Positions 1-12,972 of a stretch of DNA of 64,000 nt are shown here, one piece after another; position 1 is the stretch's first letter; each line of letters begins with the position of its first letter. Source of the DNA: Puccinellia tenuiflora (Eukaryota; Streptophyta; Magnoliopsida; Poales; Poaceae); NCBI GenBank assembly GCA_012064385.1, contig QRDG01000064.1, forward strand, positions 79,520 to 143,519, written 5' to 3'. A model generated the notes under the pieces. It saw nothing but the letters and a program-made list of their open reading frames with translations, made no database searches and had not been told where the DNA came from. A program made the position numbers and the translations under genes.

Positions 1-600
1 CGATCCTCATACGCTCTTGCTTCTCCCTTGCCCGCCGTTGCTGCGTTAGCTAAAGTCTATATTTCCCCTCCCTATCTAACAACAATAACAACTTTGTCTA
101 AAAAAAGGATAACGGCTAGAATTGCCTGCATATGAATACAGTCGGGCAACCAGTTTGGATTGTTGATTTGCGTGAACAATTCCTGATTGAATTAAGTGAT
201 GTTACGTATAGTAATGCTGGCGTGCAGGATTCTACAAGGAGTGTTTAGCAGTTAATCATTTGTCTGCACGTGTTAGCAAAATTCCATCGTTATACATGAG
301 CTACGTACCCATCACCGATCTGCCTTCCCATAATCCACTGTTTATGATCTGCCTGTCAGTTAAGACAAGACCATCCATCCAAGTCCGCGCATGCTCAGAT
401 TTATAATCATTCATATCATTTCATGTGTTTTATCTGTTGCCTACTACTTGTGTGCATCTGTCAGTGTACTGTGTACCCATACCCATTGTTTTGCAGGAGC
501 ACAATTGATGAGCGTTAATCTGTGTCTAATGAATCGGCCTTCTCCTGGTCACGTGAGCCTGCATTGCGTATGCTTGATTTGCTTCATCTCCAAGTGACGC
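1..600. other. Unassigned 5' stretch
   Basis: I recognise no gene, repeat or RNA here. The one open frame (about 391-597, 68 codons) has no family features or splice context, so I do not call it. Confidence 0.4.
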
Positions 601-1170
601 ACGCTGTATTCATGGCAGGTTTAAAATAGCGTGGTAAGAGAAATAGCACCTTAATTGTTCACGCTTCATGCAGATGCTATACACGCTAATAGCATACTGT
701 TTTTAAATAGCATTTTGAAAGAAAAAAAGATATAGCCCAAAAGTAAAAGATTTCAATAGGAATAAAAGATATATAGTTCAAAAATATAAGAACAACATAT
801 TCATAACCACATATAAAAATATTCTTCCAATTGTCTAGAAATTTAACATCAACACCCCATGAGACAGCAACATAGAATAAATAACGCAATGCGTCATCAG
901 CACTAGCGATGTCATCGTCTGATTCAGAAGAGGAAAGGGCAGATTGTAGTTCATCACCACGGTAAACAAAAAGAAACTTCTTCTTGTTCTTATGGTGGAA
1001 AACTCGGATCTTTAGTCAGAGAGGCTGGAAAAAAATAGCGTGCTAAAGTTTTGACTATTTAGCGCGATATAGCATGATATTTCGTGAATAGCGACACAAC
1101 GAGCAAGTATGCTATATCGTGCTATTAGTGTTGAAACAGCATGCTATTTTTTTCCCATGATCCATGAACT
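601..1170. repeat. Degenerate DNA transposon remnant rich in ATAGCG motifs
   Basis: The stretch opens near 627 with AAAATAGCGTGGTA and closes near 1155 with a sequence whose reverse complement reads AAAAATAGCATGCTGTTT. Variants of ATAGC(G/A)TGCTA recur inside, around 680, 1033, 1065 and 1110. This pattern of terminal and subterminal repeats suggests a decayed hAT-like or similar class II element. A minus-strand open frame at 686-889 may be transposase residue, but I cannot recognise a domain. No target duplication was found. Confidence 0.3.
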
Positions 1171-1756
1171 CGATGTACCATACCCGCAAAAAAAATCAGA
1201 CAGGTGCACACAACGTTGTGATTTTTCTTTTTTGAACATCACACGGTTGTGAAGTGCAACAGAGAATTCAATTTTACCGACGGGCGGCTCTTGTTTTGCT
1301 TCGGCGCAATACGGCCCACCACAGTGTTATCGACACAGCTCGGCTTGAAATTCGAATGCGGCCTGCTTAAAAGTCAAACTTTAGGCGGCCCAATAAGAAC
1401 TGTACCCCTGCAACCTTTACCTGCCCCCCGCTAAGTCATCATCGTTCAGCTCACTCCCATCACTTTTCGCCCCCTCGATCGCCCGCGTAGCTCTCTGTAA
1501 ACACAAAGATCGCCACTAATCACCCACTGGCACGTCGGCCCCACGTAGGCTGGTTCCCACCAGTTTTAGACAGCTAATCTGCGCACGCGACGCGACGCGA
1601 GTAGGCGACCATCTCTCCCTCTTCGCCGATCTGAACCACCTCAAACCCCCAAACCAAAGCAGCACCGCGTCACTCCCCTCCCCCGCCCCGCCCCGCGCAG
1701 ATCCAGATCCACGCGGCGCGGCACAGCCGCGGCCACCGAGATCCTCCCACCAAATA
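1171..1756 (+). promoter_or_regulatory. Upstream region and probable 5' leader of the BIG gene
   Basis: Base composition changes from AT-rich to strongly C/CT-rich from about 1430 up to the ATG at 1757. This fits the GC-rich 5' leader and first exon of a monocot housekeeping gene. I see no convincing TATA box, and the transcription start cannot be fixed from sequence alone. Confidence 0.4.
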
Positions 1757-4700
1757 ATGGCCTCCGCGGCCGCGGCGCCGCCGCCGCCGCTCTCCTCGCC
1801 GGAGTCCGACCCGCGCCTCGTCGAGGCCTTCGTGCCATTCCTCGAGAAGCTCGTCAAGAACGCCTCCTGGCGCAACAAGGCGCACTCCAAGCTCTCCCAC
1901 ACCGCCAAGTCCATCCTCGACCGCCTCCAAAAGCCCCCGCCCGCCGCCCCCTCCACCCCCACCTCGCCCTCCACGCCCACGTCCTCCTCCTGGCAGCCGG
2001 GCCCGCTCCGCAGCCTCTCGCTCGAGGACTCGGAGCTGCTCCTCTCCCCCATCTCCTCCGCGCTTGCCTCCGGCAGCGCCAAGCTCGCCGAGGCCGCGCT
2101 CGAGCTGCTCCACAGGCTGATCGCGCACTCCTACATCCATGGCGAGGCCGACCCGGCGGCCGACCCCTCGGCGCAGCTCGTCGCCTCCCTCCTCGAGGCA
2201 GCCTGCAATGCGCTCCACCTCGACGACGAGCACATCGAGCTTCTCCTCCTCAAGACCCTCCTCTCGGCGGTCACGTCCACCTCCGTGCGCCTCCACGGCG
2301 ACTGCCTGCTCCGCGCCGTGCGCGCCTGCTACGACATGTACTTGGGGAGCCGCAGCACCGTGAATCAGGCCACTGCCAAGGCGTCGCTCGTGCAGATGTT
2401 GGTAATCGTGTTTCGCCGAATGGAGGCGGACTCGTCCACGATCCCCGTGCAGCCCATCGTAGTGGCTGAAGTGATCGAGCTGCCTGAAGCTGCTTCAGGT
2501 GGATCACCTGCCGCCGATACCACCTTCGTACAGGGATTCATCTCCAAGATCATCGTGGACATCGATGGTGCACTCACACCTCTAGCGCGGACTACTTCAT
2601 CCGCAGGGGCAGGCACTGCTGTGCCCCATGACGGTGCTTTTGAGACCACAGCAGCGGCTGAGGAAGGGGCGAATCCTGCAGATTTGCTTGATTCAACGGA
2701 TAAGGACATGCTGGATGCCAAGTACTGGGAGATCAGCATGTACAAGACGGCCCTTGAGGGACGTAAGGATGAGCTTGGCGTGGAGGGGGCAGTGGTAGCC
2801 GCATTGGATGATGATGCTGATGTCAGGATTGGGAATAAGCTGCGGAGGGATGCTTTCTTGGTTTTCCGGGCATTATGTAAGCTCTCCATGAAGACACCGC
2901 CCAAGGACGCGCCAGCTGATCCGGTAGTAATGCGGGGAAAGATCCTTGCTCTTGAACTTCTCAAGATCTTGCTTGAAAATGCTGGGGCTATCTTCCGTAC
3001 TAGCGAGAGGTACAAATATCCCTTGCCAGAAACTCTGTCTACTCCAGATCTTCTGAATTTCTTTGTATAATAGCATTGAGCAAAAATTTAAATACCAGTT
3101 TATTCCATGAAAGTTGATGTAGTTACAGCTTAAGGAAGAGAGACTTCCAACTATTGTTGAAAAGATTAGGCATTGATTTGTCTGTAGTAATGTTGCTCCA
3201 CGGATAACAAATCTAATAAAAACCAGTATTCAAATTCTTGTTGCAATTTACAGAAGTTGGAAGTGTTTAGCTTATGCTTGTTGCTACGCCATTTTTTTTA
3301 CTGTACTTCACCAATCTCACATAAAAATGTTCAATGAGGTTGATTATGATATTGGCATTTCCTGGCACTAAAAGTATCATTGACCCTTATAAAGATGTTA
3401 GGTTGCGGTCTAGGAAGGTGTGGCATAGTTTTGTTAATAAATTTACTGAAAATACAAAATTGTCCCAAACATTGAGCAGTGTAAAGTGACTTCTTGAAGG
3501 TGGTCACACTTTATCTTTGAATTGTTGAAAGCACTGGGAGATAGTATTGTTGTAAAGGCAAACAATTGGCGTGTGACGCGATAGGGTTCAAAGTTTTCAA
3601 AAGCTCAGTCACCATGCGTTTTTGTCACCATGCATAGAACCTATGTAGTTTTTGTCACCATGCGTTTAACACAGTGGGTTTACCCGGAGTTCTATACGTT
3701 CGAATCCTCCAGCACTATATGCATTCTGTGATTAATCCCACCACTACTACACTTGAGGGCCATCACTGGGTACGTGTTTTGCACTCCACTCCCTTCTGAA
3801 AGAGCGTACACCTCACTCAGCATAGCACACTGCAAAGATGGAAATTCCCAAATAGTGGGTACAAGTTGGCTTTGTGTTCTCCATGGGACAACAAGGCTGC
3901 ACCCCCATGCAACTAGGGTTATGCTTTGACCATGTGTAACAACCTAGAGATCCAGAGTTAGATGAATCTCAGAAACTACACTGGACAGGCCTGTAGCAGC
4001 TGCCAGCTGGCTTTGCTGCTACCACACACTTTAACCTCTCTATGTGGGAATAATTTCAGACTTTGACCACATGGGACACACTAATAGGACGAGGGTGTTA
4101 AGGGAAGTTCATGAAGTATTTACACCCATGAATAAATTATGCAATCTTATTAATCTTAGCATCCTAACCAATAACGGTCGGGTGGTTCACTGTATTCCAC
4201 TTGTTCCGAGCTATATGTAGATATAGTGTTCTCACAATCTTCGTTTTAGTTATCTTGCTTCTCATTATCACATCATTCACTCATTTGTTCACAATTCGAT
4301 AGTGAACTAAAAGTGCATTGTATACACATTAAGGTTCTTTGGCGAACATAATTTCATGTGATTGAATTGGAAGCGATCTTTGATTACTTTGACTTTGAAC
4401 CTTCAGGCCTTACCGTGGTCTCTTTTTCACAGTTCTCAAACTTTCCAGTCTTAGTTTTGGTGTACCACTTCTGCATGCCCTTCTCTTGTATTCCTTTGTT
4501 TTGTGCTCCTTTCCCACCATTGTTCTTAGCGCCTTATCGGAGTACTCCCTACGGTTCTTTTAAACGTGACGGTCTAGACAACAGTTGGGTACCAGGGTGC
4601 GGCTAATTAGGGGGTGTTTAATACTTTGCCCTTATTAAATAAGAACCCCAGAGTAGTGTTTGGTTGGAGCCATTCTCTCTAATTAGCTGGTACATAACTT

Positions 4701-7700
4701 GAATCCTGTTAACTGCAGTTTTTAAACATTTAGCTGCAAAGGCCAGTGTGACACAATAATTCACACTCCAAATGCATGTTTTTGGCACCTGATCTTATTT
4801 ACTCCTTTCTTTTTGCTGTCTGGACTTTTCACCTGCATGTGCTTGGTGCTTGCATTACCTTGTATTCTGCTTGTTTCGTGTTCATGTTTTCTCGATGGTC
4901 CATTGTTCTTCTCACTGATGGATGTAGTCCGTATATGCCCTCACATGAGCGAGTATCAATGGTCCAGTTTGGAGAACAGAGATAAAAAGCTAATGCCATA
5001 ATTGCTTGCATGACGTTGAACCGAAACCAGGGGAAAAAACGGCCAAATACTTGCATCCCTCTGTTAACTCTCTATGTAGCCTTAGCAGGGAGCAATTAGC
5101 CCCTGGTAACTAGTGCCACCAATTGAAGTTACTTGATGAGAAGTATCAAACGCTCTATTATGTTGTTATTGGTTCATGCAGTAAGTAACAAATATTGGAA
5201 ATGGGTATCAGTGTGCATGATTAAGCTTGGGAAAACAACATCTATGGGCACATTACCTCTCTGGATCCTCTTCTGGGACTAACCAGATTGCACCAGACCA
5301 TAAAGGTTACTTGCTAGGCAGCAAATCCTACACTTCTTTACCTGCAACAGCCTCGTGGACTCCTTGACAAAGTGGATACTGTGCTAGCAACAGTAGCTAG
5401 CTAGTGCCATAGGAAAACTGATGGGTTTATATAATTATATACATTGACAATTGTTGGTTTAATGTGTCTCCTTTTCTACTATAAACAATAAAGATAGGTG
5501 CAGGTGTTGGGTTGAAGCCTTTCGTTCTAACTAAGTTACATTGCCCATGAAAGTCATGGTGATTGTTTCTGTTATGATTGTTGTTATTTCTGATTAAACT
5601 GGATTTCAGAAACCTATAAGCTAACCAGTTGGTAGTGATGGTCCATTTGCCTTGAGGTCGTACCGACCGTCTAGTTCGGTACAATCTGTTCAGACTGTGA
5701 TGGGATTGCTCAGCAGTCAGTACCCACTTAAAACATGTTTTTCAAAAACATCACGATTAGAAGTTTGTGGATGTGTTTAGCAATCCTCAGTTCAATAAAG
5801 TAATTAGTCTTGTTAAATATGTAGTATGAAATTTTTAGTCTGTAGCAACACAGGATTTTCTGCTAATGAAGTATTAATATTGGGCATGCAGATTATCAAG
5901 CTTAACATACCAAGGTATATTACTATTTAGATTTCCAGGTAGAGCAGCAGTTCTCGAGATACGCTATGATGTTGCAGCTAATACAATTTGTATTTTGATA
6001 CTGACCGTGCTATAGCCACATTTTTCTTACCAACTACTACAGTCTGCTTGATATTTTTTATATGAGTATATACTTCCTTTTGGCCTAACTATTTTATTTA
6101 ACTTGGTCAGGTTTCTAGGTGCTATTAAGCAGTATTTGTGCCTGTCACTCTTGAAGAACTGTGCCTCATCACATATGATTGTTTTTCAGTTATCTTGTTC
6201 AATCTTTATTAGCCTGGTTTCAAGATTTAGACCAGGATTGAAGGCAGAGATTGGGGTATTTTTCCCATGATCATTCTGAGAGTTCTGGAAAATATTGCAC
6301 AACCAAATTTTCAAGCAAAGATGATAGTTCTTCGTTTTCTGGAGAAGCTCTGTGCTGATTCTCAAATCTTGGTTGACATTTTCATTAATTACGACTGTGA
6401 CGTCCACTCATCGAACATATTTGAGAGGTACTGCATCACTCACTGTTCATCGCTATATAGTATTAGTGAGGCTCTATTCTTGTAAATGACATCCAGAAAC
6501 CCTTTATCTGTTGTGTTACATTTTCTTTGACAACAGGATGGTCAATGGTCTGCTGAAAACAGCTCAAGGGCCTCCTGCTGGTACCCCTACCACATTGGTA
6601 CCACCTCAGGATACCACAATGAAGAGTGAAGCGATGAAATGCTTAGTTTCTATCCTGAGATCCATGGGAGATTGGATGAATAAGCAGCTACGTATTCCAG
6701 ATCCTGACTCTCCTAAAGTTGAATCAGAGCAAAACGATAATGATGTTGGAAACGAGTTTCCCCAGACAGAGAACAATGGAGATGCTTCTAGTGAAGCATC
6801 TGATTCACATTCAGAATTATCAAATGGGGTTTCAGAGGCAGCATCTCTGGAGCAGCGTCGAGCTTACAAAATGGAACTTCAGGTGGATCTCGTTCCACAC
6901 TCAGTTACCTCTATGCATTTTTTAATGAGAACGTGCTCATCACAGTTCCATTATATCTAGGTTGATTTATTTCCCATTTCTTATGTGGTCAATTGGTTTA
7001 TGAATGACAGGAGGGTATCTCTCTGTTTAACCGGAAGCCTAGAAAGGGAATTGAATTCCTAATAAATGCCAACAAGGTTGGGGAGTCAGCTGAGGAAATA
7101 GCTGCTTTCCTAAAAAGTGCTTCTGGTTTGAACAAGACTATGATTGGTGATTATTTAGGGGAAAGGGAAGATTTGTCCCTCAAAGTCATGCATGCATATG
7201 TGGATTCTTTTAATTTTCAAAACATGGATTTTGATGAAGCAATTAGAGCCTTTCTTCAAGGTTTTAGATTGCCTGGAGAAGCTCAAAAGATTGATCGGGT
7301 TATGGAAAAATTTGCAGAACGTTACTGCAAATGCAACCCAAATTCCTTTTCCAGTGCAGATACAGCTTATGTTCTTGCTTATTCAGTCATAATGCTTAAC
7401 ACTGATGCACATAACCCAATGGTCAAAAATAAGGTATATTTCAAGTTATGTTTGAGCCTACACTTTACCCATTTTATGATGCTATTATAATGTAATAATT
7501 GATGCAGATGTCACCAGAAGATTTCATAAGAAACAATCGTGGTATTGATGATGGGAAAGACCTGCCAGAAGAATTTATGAGATCCTTGTATGGAAGGATT
7601 TGGAAAAAAGAAATTAAGATGAAAGAAGACGATTTTGTTCCTCAACAGCAACAATCAACAAACTCTAACAAAATTCTTGGGTTGGATAACATTCTTAACA

Positions 7701-10700
7701 TTGTCATACGCAAACGAGGTTCAGCTATGGAGACAAGTGATGATCTCATTAAGCATATGCAGGAGCAATTCAAAGAAAAGGCTCGTATGTCTGAGTAAGT
7801 TATGCTGGATATCTAGATGAATAATTACAATCTAAGTTGTACTGTTTTCCTGATCATTTTAATTTTTGTTTCCCATTTGTGTATGCAATTGTATTATTGT
7901 TGTTGTTATGTTTCATTGCAAATAATATTTTTTGTTTTTGAATGAATGATTTAGGTCCGTATTTTATCCAGCTACAGATGTAGTAATTTTGAAGTTCATG
8001 GTTGAGGTTTGCTGGGCTCCTATGCTTGCTGCCTTCAGTGTCCCACTTGACCAGAGTGATGATGAGATTGTCATATCCCAGTGCCTCGAGGGATTTCGCT
8101 GTGCAATACATGTCACTGCAGCTATGTCGATGAAGACTCAAAGGGATGCTTTCATTACTTCCCTTGCCAAGTTTACATCACTTCATTCTGCTGCGGATAT
8201 CAAGCAGAAAAATATTGAAGCAATTAAGGTTTGTTCTACATATCTGGTGTGAATATTGAATCTGCAGTGCTTAGCATACTACCAGCAGAGAAGTTGTCTT
8301 TTTTATTACTTATTAGTGATGATTGTCTTAGGAGGATAAAATTAATAAAGGAAACAATGGTACTCAGAAGTTAGTTTCGTGTTGGTTGACTTAAAGGGTA
8401 GTAGCTGATTTGTGACTTTGCTGGTTCATGCTAAATGTTCGGAAAGTACATCATAATAGCTGGATGTGATGTTCTGAGGAGAGCTTCTCAGTATCTCTAT
8501 TTGCTTCTTGCACGTACTGAACATTTGGTATCCTTGCAATTGCCAACGTCATTCAGGTTGGCTGAGAAAATGTTCAAAACTTACTGCTCAGAGAACTCAC
8601 CTTTAGCCTTGTTTGGTTTGCCATTTGAATGTTTCTGTTGCATGTTTTTATTACAAGCATATGCCATCGTGCTAATTGCAGTTTGCCATGTCTTAGGGCA
8701 TAATGAAAAAAATCACTTTTCCATTCTTACATTCTTTTGTTGTGGTGGTGGATTGCCTCCTAGGCAATTCTGTTGATTGCAGATGAAGATGGAAATTACT
8801 TGCAAGAAGCATGGGAGCATATATTGACTTGTGTTTCTCGTTTCGAGAATCTACATCTTGTAGGAGAAGGTGCTCCTCCAGATGCCACTTTCTTTGCACT
8901 GCAACAGCCAGACCTTGATAAATCGAAACAGGCCAAATCCTCGATTATTCCTAGTTTGAAAAAGAAGGCTCCAAGTGCTGGTGCTGCTTCTAAAAGAGGT
9001 ACTTATGACAGTGCTGGTGTGGGTGGAAAAGCTTCCGGTGTTGATCAAATGAATAATGCGGTGACAAGCCTCTTGGAGCAAGTCGGGATGGCTGAAATGA
9101 ATCGTGTATTCGTAAGAAGTCAAAATCTCAATAGTGAGGGCATAATTGATTTTGTAAAGGCCCTTTGCAAGGTTTCAATGGAGGAATTACGGTCCTGCAT
9201 CTGATCCACGAGTTTTTAGTCTGACTAAGATTGTCGAGATCACGTAAGGAATCCAAGACTTCATATCAACAACGTATCCACATTGCAATATGTTTGATTA
9301 CACTATATAGTCACAGAAGTATGATTGTTTTCTTTTCTCTTGTAGGCATTACAATATGAACCGCATCAGGCTTGTCTGGTCAAGCATATGGCATGTCTTG
9401 TCTGAATTTTTTGTTACCATTGGCTGCTCGGAAAATCTGTCAATTGCAATATTTGCTATGGACTCATTGCGGCAGCTGGCAATGAAGTTCCTGGAGCGAG
9501 AAGAACTGGCCAACTACAATTTCCAAAATGAATTTATGAAGCCTTTTGTTGTTGTAATGAGGAAGAGTAGAGCTGTTGAGATAAGAGAACTGATCATCAG
9601 GTGTGTGTCTCAAATGGTATTGGCCCGTGTTAGTCATGTGAAGTCAGGATGGAAGAGCATGTTTATGGTATGTTATCTTTACTTTGCACTGTGTACCTTG
9701 ATTTTGGTACGAGGCTGTTTGGAGCAGCTTTATTCTTGTTCCTTAATACTGATTGTCGTGTACACAATTTACAGGTTTTTGCAACGGCATCATATGATGA
9801 TCACAAAAATATTGTACTCTTGGCCTTTGAAATAATCGAGAAGATTTTGCGAGATTACTTCCCATACATTACTGAGACTGAGTCGTCGACATTCACTGAT
9901 TGTGTGAACTGTCTTATTGCATTTACCAACAGTAGGTTTAACAAGGATATAAGCCTCAACGCAATTGGTTTTCTTCGATTCTGTGCGGCAAAGCTGGCAG
10001 AAGGAGACATTGGATCCTCTTCAAGGCTGAAGGGAAGTTCATCTTCAAACAGCAATGCACTCTCGCCTCATTTGACCAAGGATGGAAAGCAGGAAGGTGC
10101 AGTCCATGTCGATAAGGATGATAATATACACTTCTGGTTTCCTTTATTAGCAGGTAATTATGTTATCCACTTGGCTCAAGGGCCTTTCTACTGCTCTCCT
10201 TTGAATTATTTTCTAGTAATAATGTGTGGAACCAACTTTTCAAACCTTGCAGGATTATCTGAACTTACCTTCGACCTTAGACCTGAAATTAGGAAAAGCT
10301 CCTTACAGGTGTTATTTGACACATTAAGAAACCATGGTCATCTTTTCTCTCTTCCTTTGTGGGAGAAGGTGTTTGATTCAGTACTTTTCCCAATATTTGA
10401 TTATGTACGGCATGCTATTGATCCATCTGGTGGGTCTTCACAAGGACAAAATGTGGAAAATGATCCCGCAGAACTTGATCAAGATGCTTGGATGTACGAG
10501 ACATGCACGTTGGCCCTTCAGTTAGTTGTAGACCTTTTTGTCAAGTTCTATGACACTGTCAATCCACTTCTGAAGAAAGTTCTTTCACTCTTAACAAGTT
10601 TCATAAAGCGTCCCCATCAGAGTCTTGCTGGTATAGGCATTGCTGCATTTGTTCGCCTGATGAGCAGTGCTGGATCTGTCTTTGTAGATGAAAAATGGCT

Positions 10701-12076
10701 AGAGGTTGTGCTATCTTTGAAAGAAGTTACCACAGAGACACTTCCTGACTTTTCTTATATCTCATCTGGAGCTTACCTTGAAAATGTATCAATAGAACAT
10801 GATGGCTCTTCAGATAGGAGAGAGGACGAATCTCGACCATCAGAGGATGATACCGATGAAACCTCTAGATCAAGGAACTTATATTTTGCAATTGCTGATG
10901 CCAAGTGCCGAGCTGCAGTCCAACTCCTACTGATTCAGGTCTGTAGTATTTCGTCCAAACCTGATCTTTATTTTTTGTATGCCTCTGGAAGCATATTATT
11001 TTCATCATCCTTCCATTTTCCTGGATTTCCCATCACCTTCTCACCTTGGCAAATAGTTAATAAGGGAGGTGAGTGTGTGGAAGGGAGAGGAGAAAATGAA
11101 GAACTTCATACAGCTATATTCCACACGTTTCTCTAGTTGCACACTGTAGGAACTGATTTCTTTATTCAGACGTAAGACTATCTAATGAGAATGACCTATC
11201 ATTCTTAGCTCGTTTGTAAGGAATGTGCTTAATTTGTCGAAATTTAACTCTAGTAAACATGTCAGTGTAGAGAGAGTATGTTGTTAATATCATACCTTTT
11301 TTATCCATGGTCTTTTCTGCCATTTTTAAGTTACTAAAGCGAAATTTTAGTCTCCTTCATCAATTGTATTTTGTGTGTGTTCTGCTTTATCATGTTTCTC
11401 ATGCAATAGGCTGGTAATTTCAGCATGACCCCTGTTTTAATTTCTTCTATTTTTTCACTTTCTATAGGCTGTGATGGAGATATATACTATGTACAGAGCT
11501 CAGTTGTCGTCACAGAATACAGTAATCCTCTTTGAGGCCTTGCATAATGTTGCCACTCATGCTCACAAAATAAACAGTGACAATGACCTGCGGACCAAGT
11601 TGCAGGAGTTGGGCTCTATGACCCAAATGCAGGACCCACCGTTACTACGCCTTGAGAACGAGTCATACCAGTTGTGCCTCACTATCCTCCAGAATATATT
11701 CTTGGACAGAGCTCCAGATGAAGGGAGCGTAGAGGTTGAAAACCACCTCGTTAGCATTTGCAAGGAGGTCCTTGAGGTGTACTTGAGCACCGCAAGGCCC
11801 GCTCACCTTTCGGGTGGCATACAACCACTGGGCCATTGGCTTATTCCGGTCGGTTCTTCAAAGCGGAGGGAGCTTGCAGCCAGAGCACCCCTTGTTGTCT
11901 CAACCTTGCAAGCTATCAGCGGTCTCGGCGACTCGTCTTTTGAGAAGAACGTCGGCCAGTTCTTCCCCCTCCTAGCTGGTCTCATAAGCTGTGAGCATGG
12001 TTCAGGCGAAGTGCAGGCGGCCTTGAGCGATATGTTTAACACTTGGGTTGGCCCACTCGTGCTTCAGTCCTGTTGA
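1757..12076 (+). CDS. BIG2: BIG-type Sec7 ARF guanine nucleotide exchange factor, 11 exons, two frameshifts
   Basis: Large ARF-GEF of the BIG2/BIG3 group, which loads GTP on ARF GTPases at the trans-Golgi network/early endosome for vesicle traffic. Exons I place: 1757-3009, 6111-6427, 6537-6882, 7011-7433, 7508-7794, 7955-8228, 8764-9243, 9346-9667, 9775-10153, 10253-10938, 11468-12076. All introns are GT-AG. The total of 5376 nt equals about 1791 residues, the usual family length. The order is an N-terminal DCB region (conserved [12 protein letters not shown]), the HUS region (exons 2-3), the Sec7 domain (from about residue 640, exons 4-5), then the HDS repeats. The catalytic glutamate lies in RLPGEAQK (codon 7278-7280). 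Sec7 motif 2 reads [13 protein letters not shown] with Met (7392-7394), as in brefeldin-sensitive family members. Two indels break the frame: near 6262-6267 in exon 2 and near 9193-9199 in exon 7. They are either sequencing errors or true lesions. The exact paralogue name is inferred. Confidence 0.9.
3010..6110 (+). other. Large first intron of the BIG gene
   Basis: The donor follows SER(AG|GTACAA) and the acceptor TTGGTCAG precedes FLGAIKQ, so this 3.1-kb interval is one intron. It is AT-rich and non-coding. It holds a threefold repeat of GTCACCATGC near 3610-3665 and a possible MITE at 4610-5157. The open frames around 4358-4606 and 4776-5001 have no family resemblance and are ignored. Confidence 0.8.
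4610..5157. mobile_element. Possible Harbinger-like MITE in BIG intron 1
   Basis: The left end GGGGGTGTTTAATACTT resembles the reverse complement of the right end (TAGAGCGTTTGATACTT), with TTA on both sides as a possible 3-bp target duplication. The inverted repeat is short and imperfect and the element is non-coding, so this is tentative. Confidence 0.35.
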
Positions 12077-12500
12077 TGCTGAGCACCCTGTGATATAGTA
12101 TACCTCCACATGTAAGTTATTCTTTGTTTCAGTGTAATATCCTCCTGTTACTCAGTTTCCCCCATTTTGTCGTGTTTACCATTTTAGTTGCGGGATTGAG
12201 CCGAACTAATCATGTAGATCTTTTCCCCTTCTATGCCCTTGGTTTTCCGCATCGGGAAGAGTGTATGTTACAAGATGATTATTAAATTATATATGCCATA
12301 GTATAGTTCACCAAGTTATGTAGCAGCTCCGCTTTGCATGTTGTGGTTGCAGCTGTTGTAGCACCGGCAGCTCCAGCATTGTGTTGAACATTTTGTTGGT
12401 TTCCGTTTATCATCAGATCAATCCTCATGTGCGCGTGAGTTTCCCTTGTTATACAGTACAATACAGAGCAGTATTTGTACCTCAAACACATGCCATATTG
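12077..12500 (+). other. BIG 3' untranslated region and downstream flank
   Basis: This follows the TGA at 12074-12076. The part to about 12200 is shared with a degenerate copy at 43352-43510, which supports it as transcribed 3' sequence of the original gene. I could not pick one poly(A) site with confidence; A/T-rich signals lie near 12275-12290. Confidence 0.5.
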
Positions 12501-12934
12501 TAGCGAGAACTTTGTTTACCACGTGAGCATTTTTTTTCTTTCTTTCAAGAAAGACCGACTACCTTCTGAAGTCTGACAAAAATCCACGTTCCAGGTTGGT
12601 AGAACTGTAGAAGCATTGTTACGTGAAAGTTTTTTTTTTTACATCTACATGACATGAAGCTTTGTTGTGAACTTGTGATTGAGGCTATGACAAGAGGAAG
12701 TGTAAGATTGCACAATTCTGTCATCTACTGTGCTGTAATCATGACAATCGACCATTCATTTGCACGCAACGACAGGCAGTCTGCTTCTTCCCTTGATGCT
12801 TTCTTCTTCCATTCCTCTGAGTCTTGGACGTGTCTGATCCCGTGTACAAGCGTTAGTAGTCTGTCAGCAAGCAAGGGCTCATATTTTGGATCGACAAAGT
12901 TGGCCATCATGCGGCATATGTGCACGGTACCAAT
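12501..12934. other. Unassigned stretch with a 73-codon minus-strand open frame
   Basis: A minus-strand open frame at 12725-12946 has fairly gene-like composition (contains FVDPKYEPLLADRLL and HVQDSEEWKKKA). It may be an exon fragment of a displaced gene, but I do not recognise the family and there is no promoter or splice evidence. Confidence 0.25.
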
Positions 12935-12972
12935 GGGTTGACCCACTTGTGCTTCACACCCGTTGATGCAAG
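12935..12972 (+). pseudogene. Short duplicated piece of the BIG last exon end
   Basis: The segment GGGTTGACCCACTTGTGCTT and the following bases to CCGTTGATGC match the end of the BIG coding sequence (12050-12080), including the bases around its stop codon, with only a few differences. It lies about 0.9 kb downstream in the same orientation. Homology fades quickly on both sides, so this is a minimal remnant. Confidence 0.55.

Noticed and set aside
1516..3015. Long minus-strand and alternative plus-strand open frames over BIG exon 1
   Set aside because: They are antisense or out-of-frame shadows of the GC-rich coding exon, with low-complexity translations.
3669..3720. Possible tRNA or SINE promoter boxes in BIG intron 1 (TAACACAGTGG and GTTCGAATCC)
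   Set aside because: The boxes are only about 20 bases apart, no cloverleaf can be drawn around them, and there is no poly(A) tail or target duplication.
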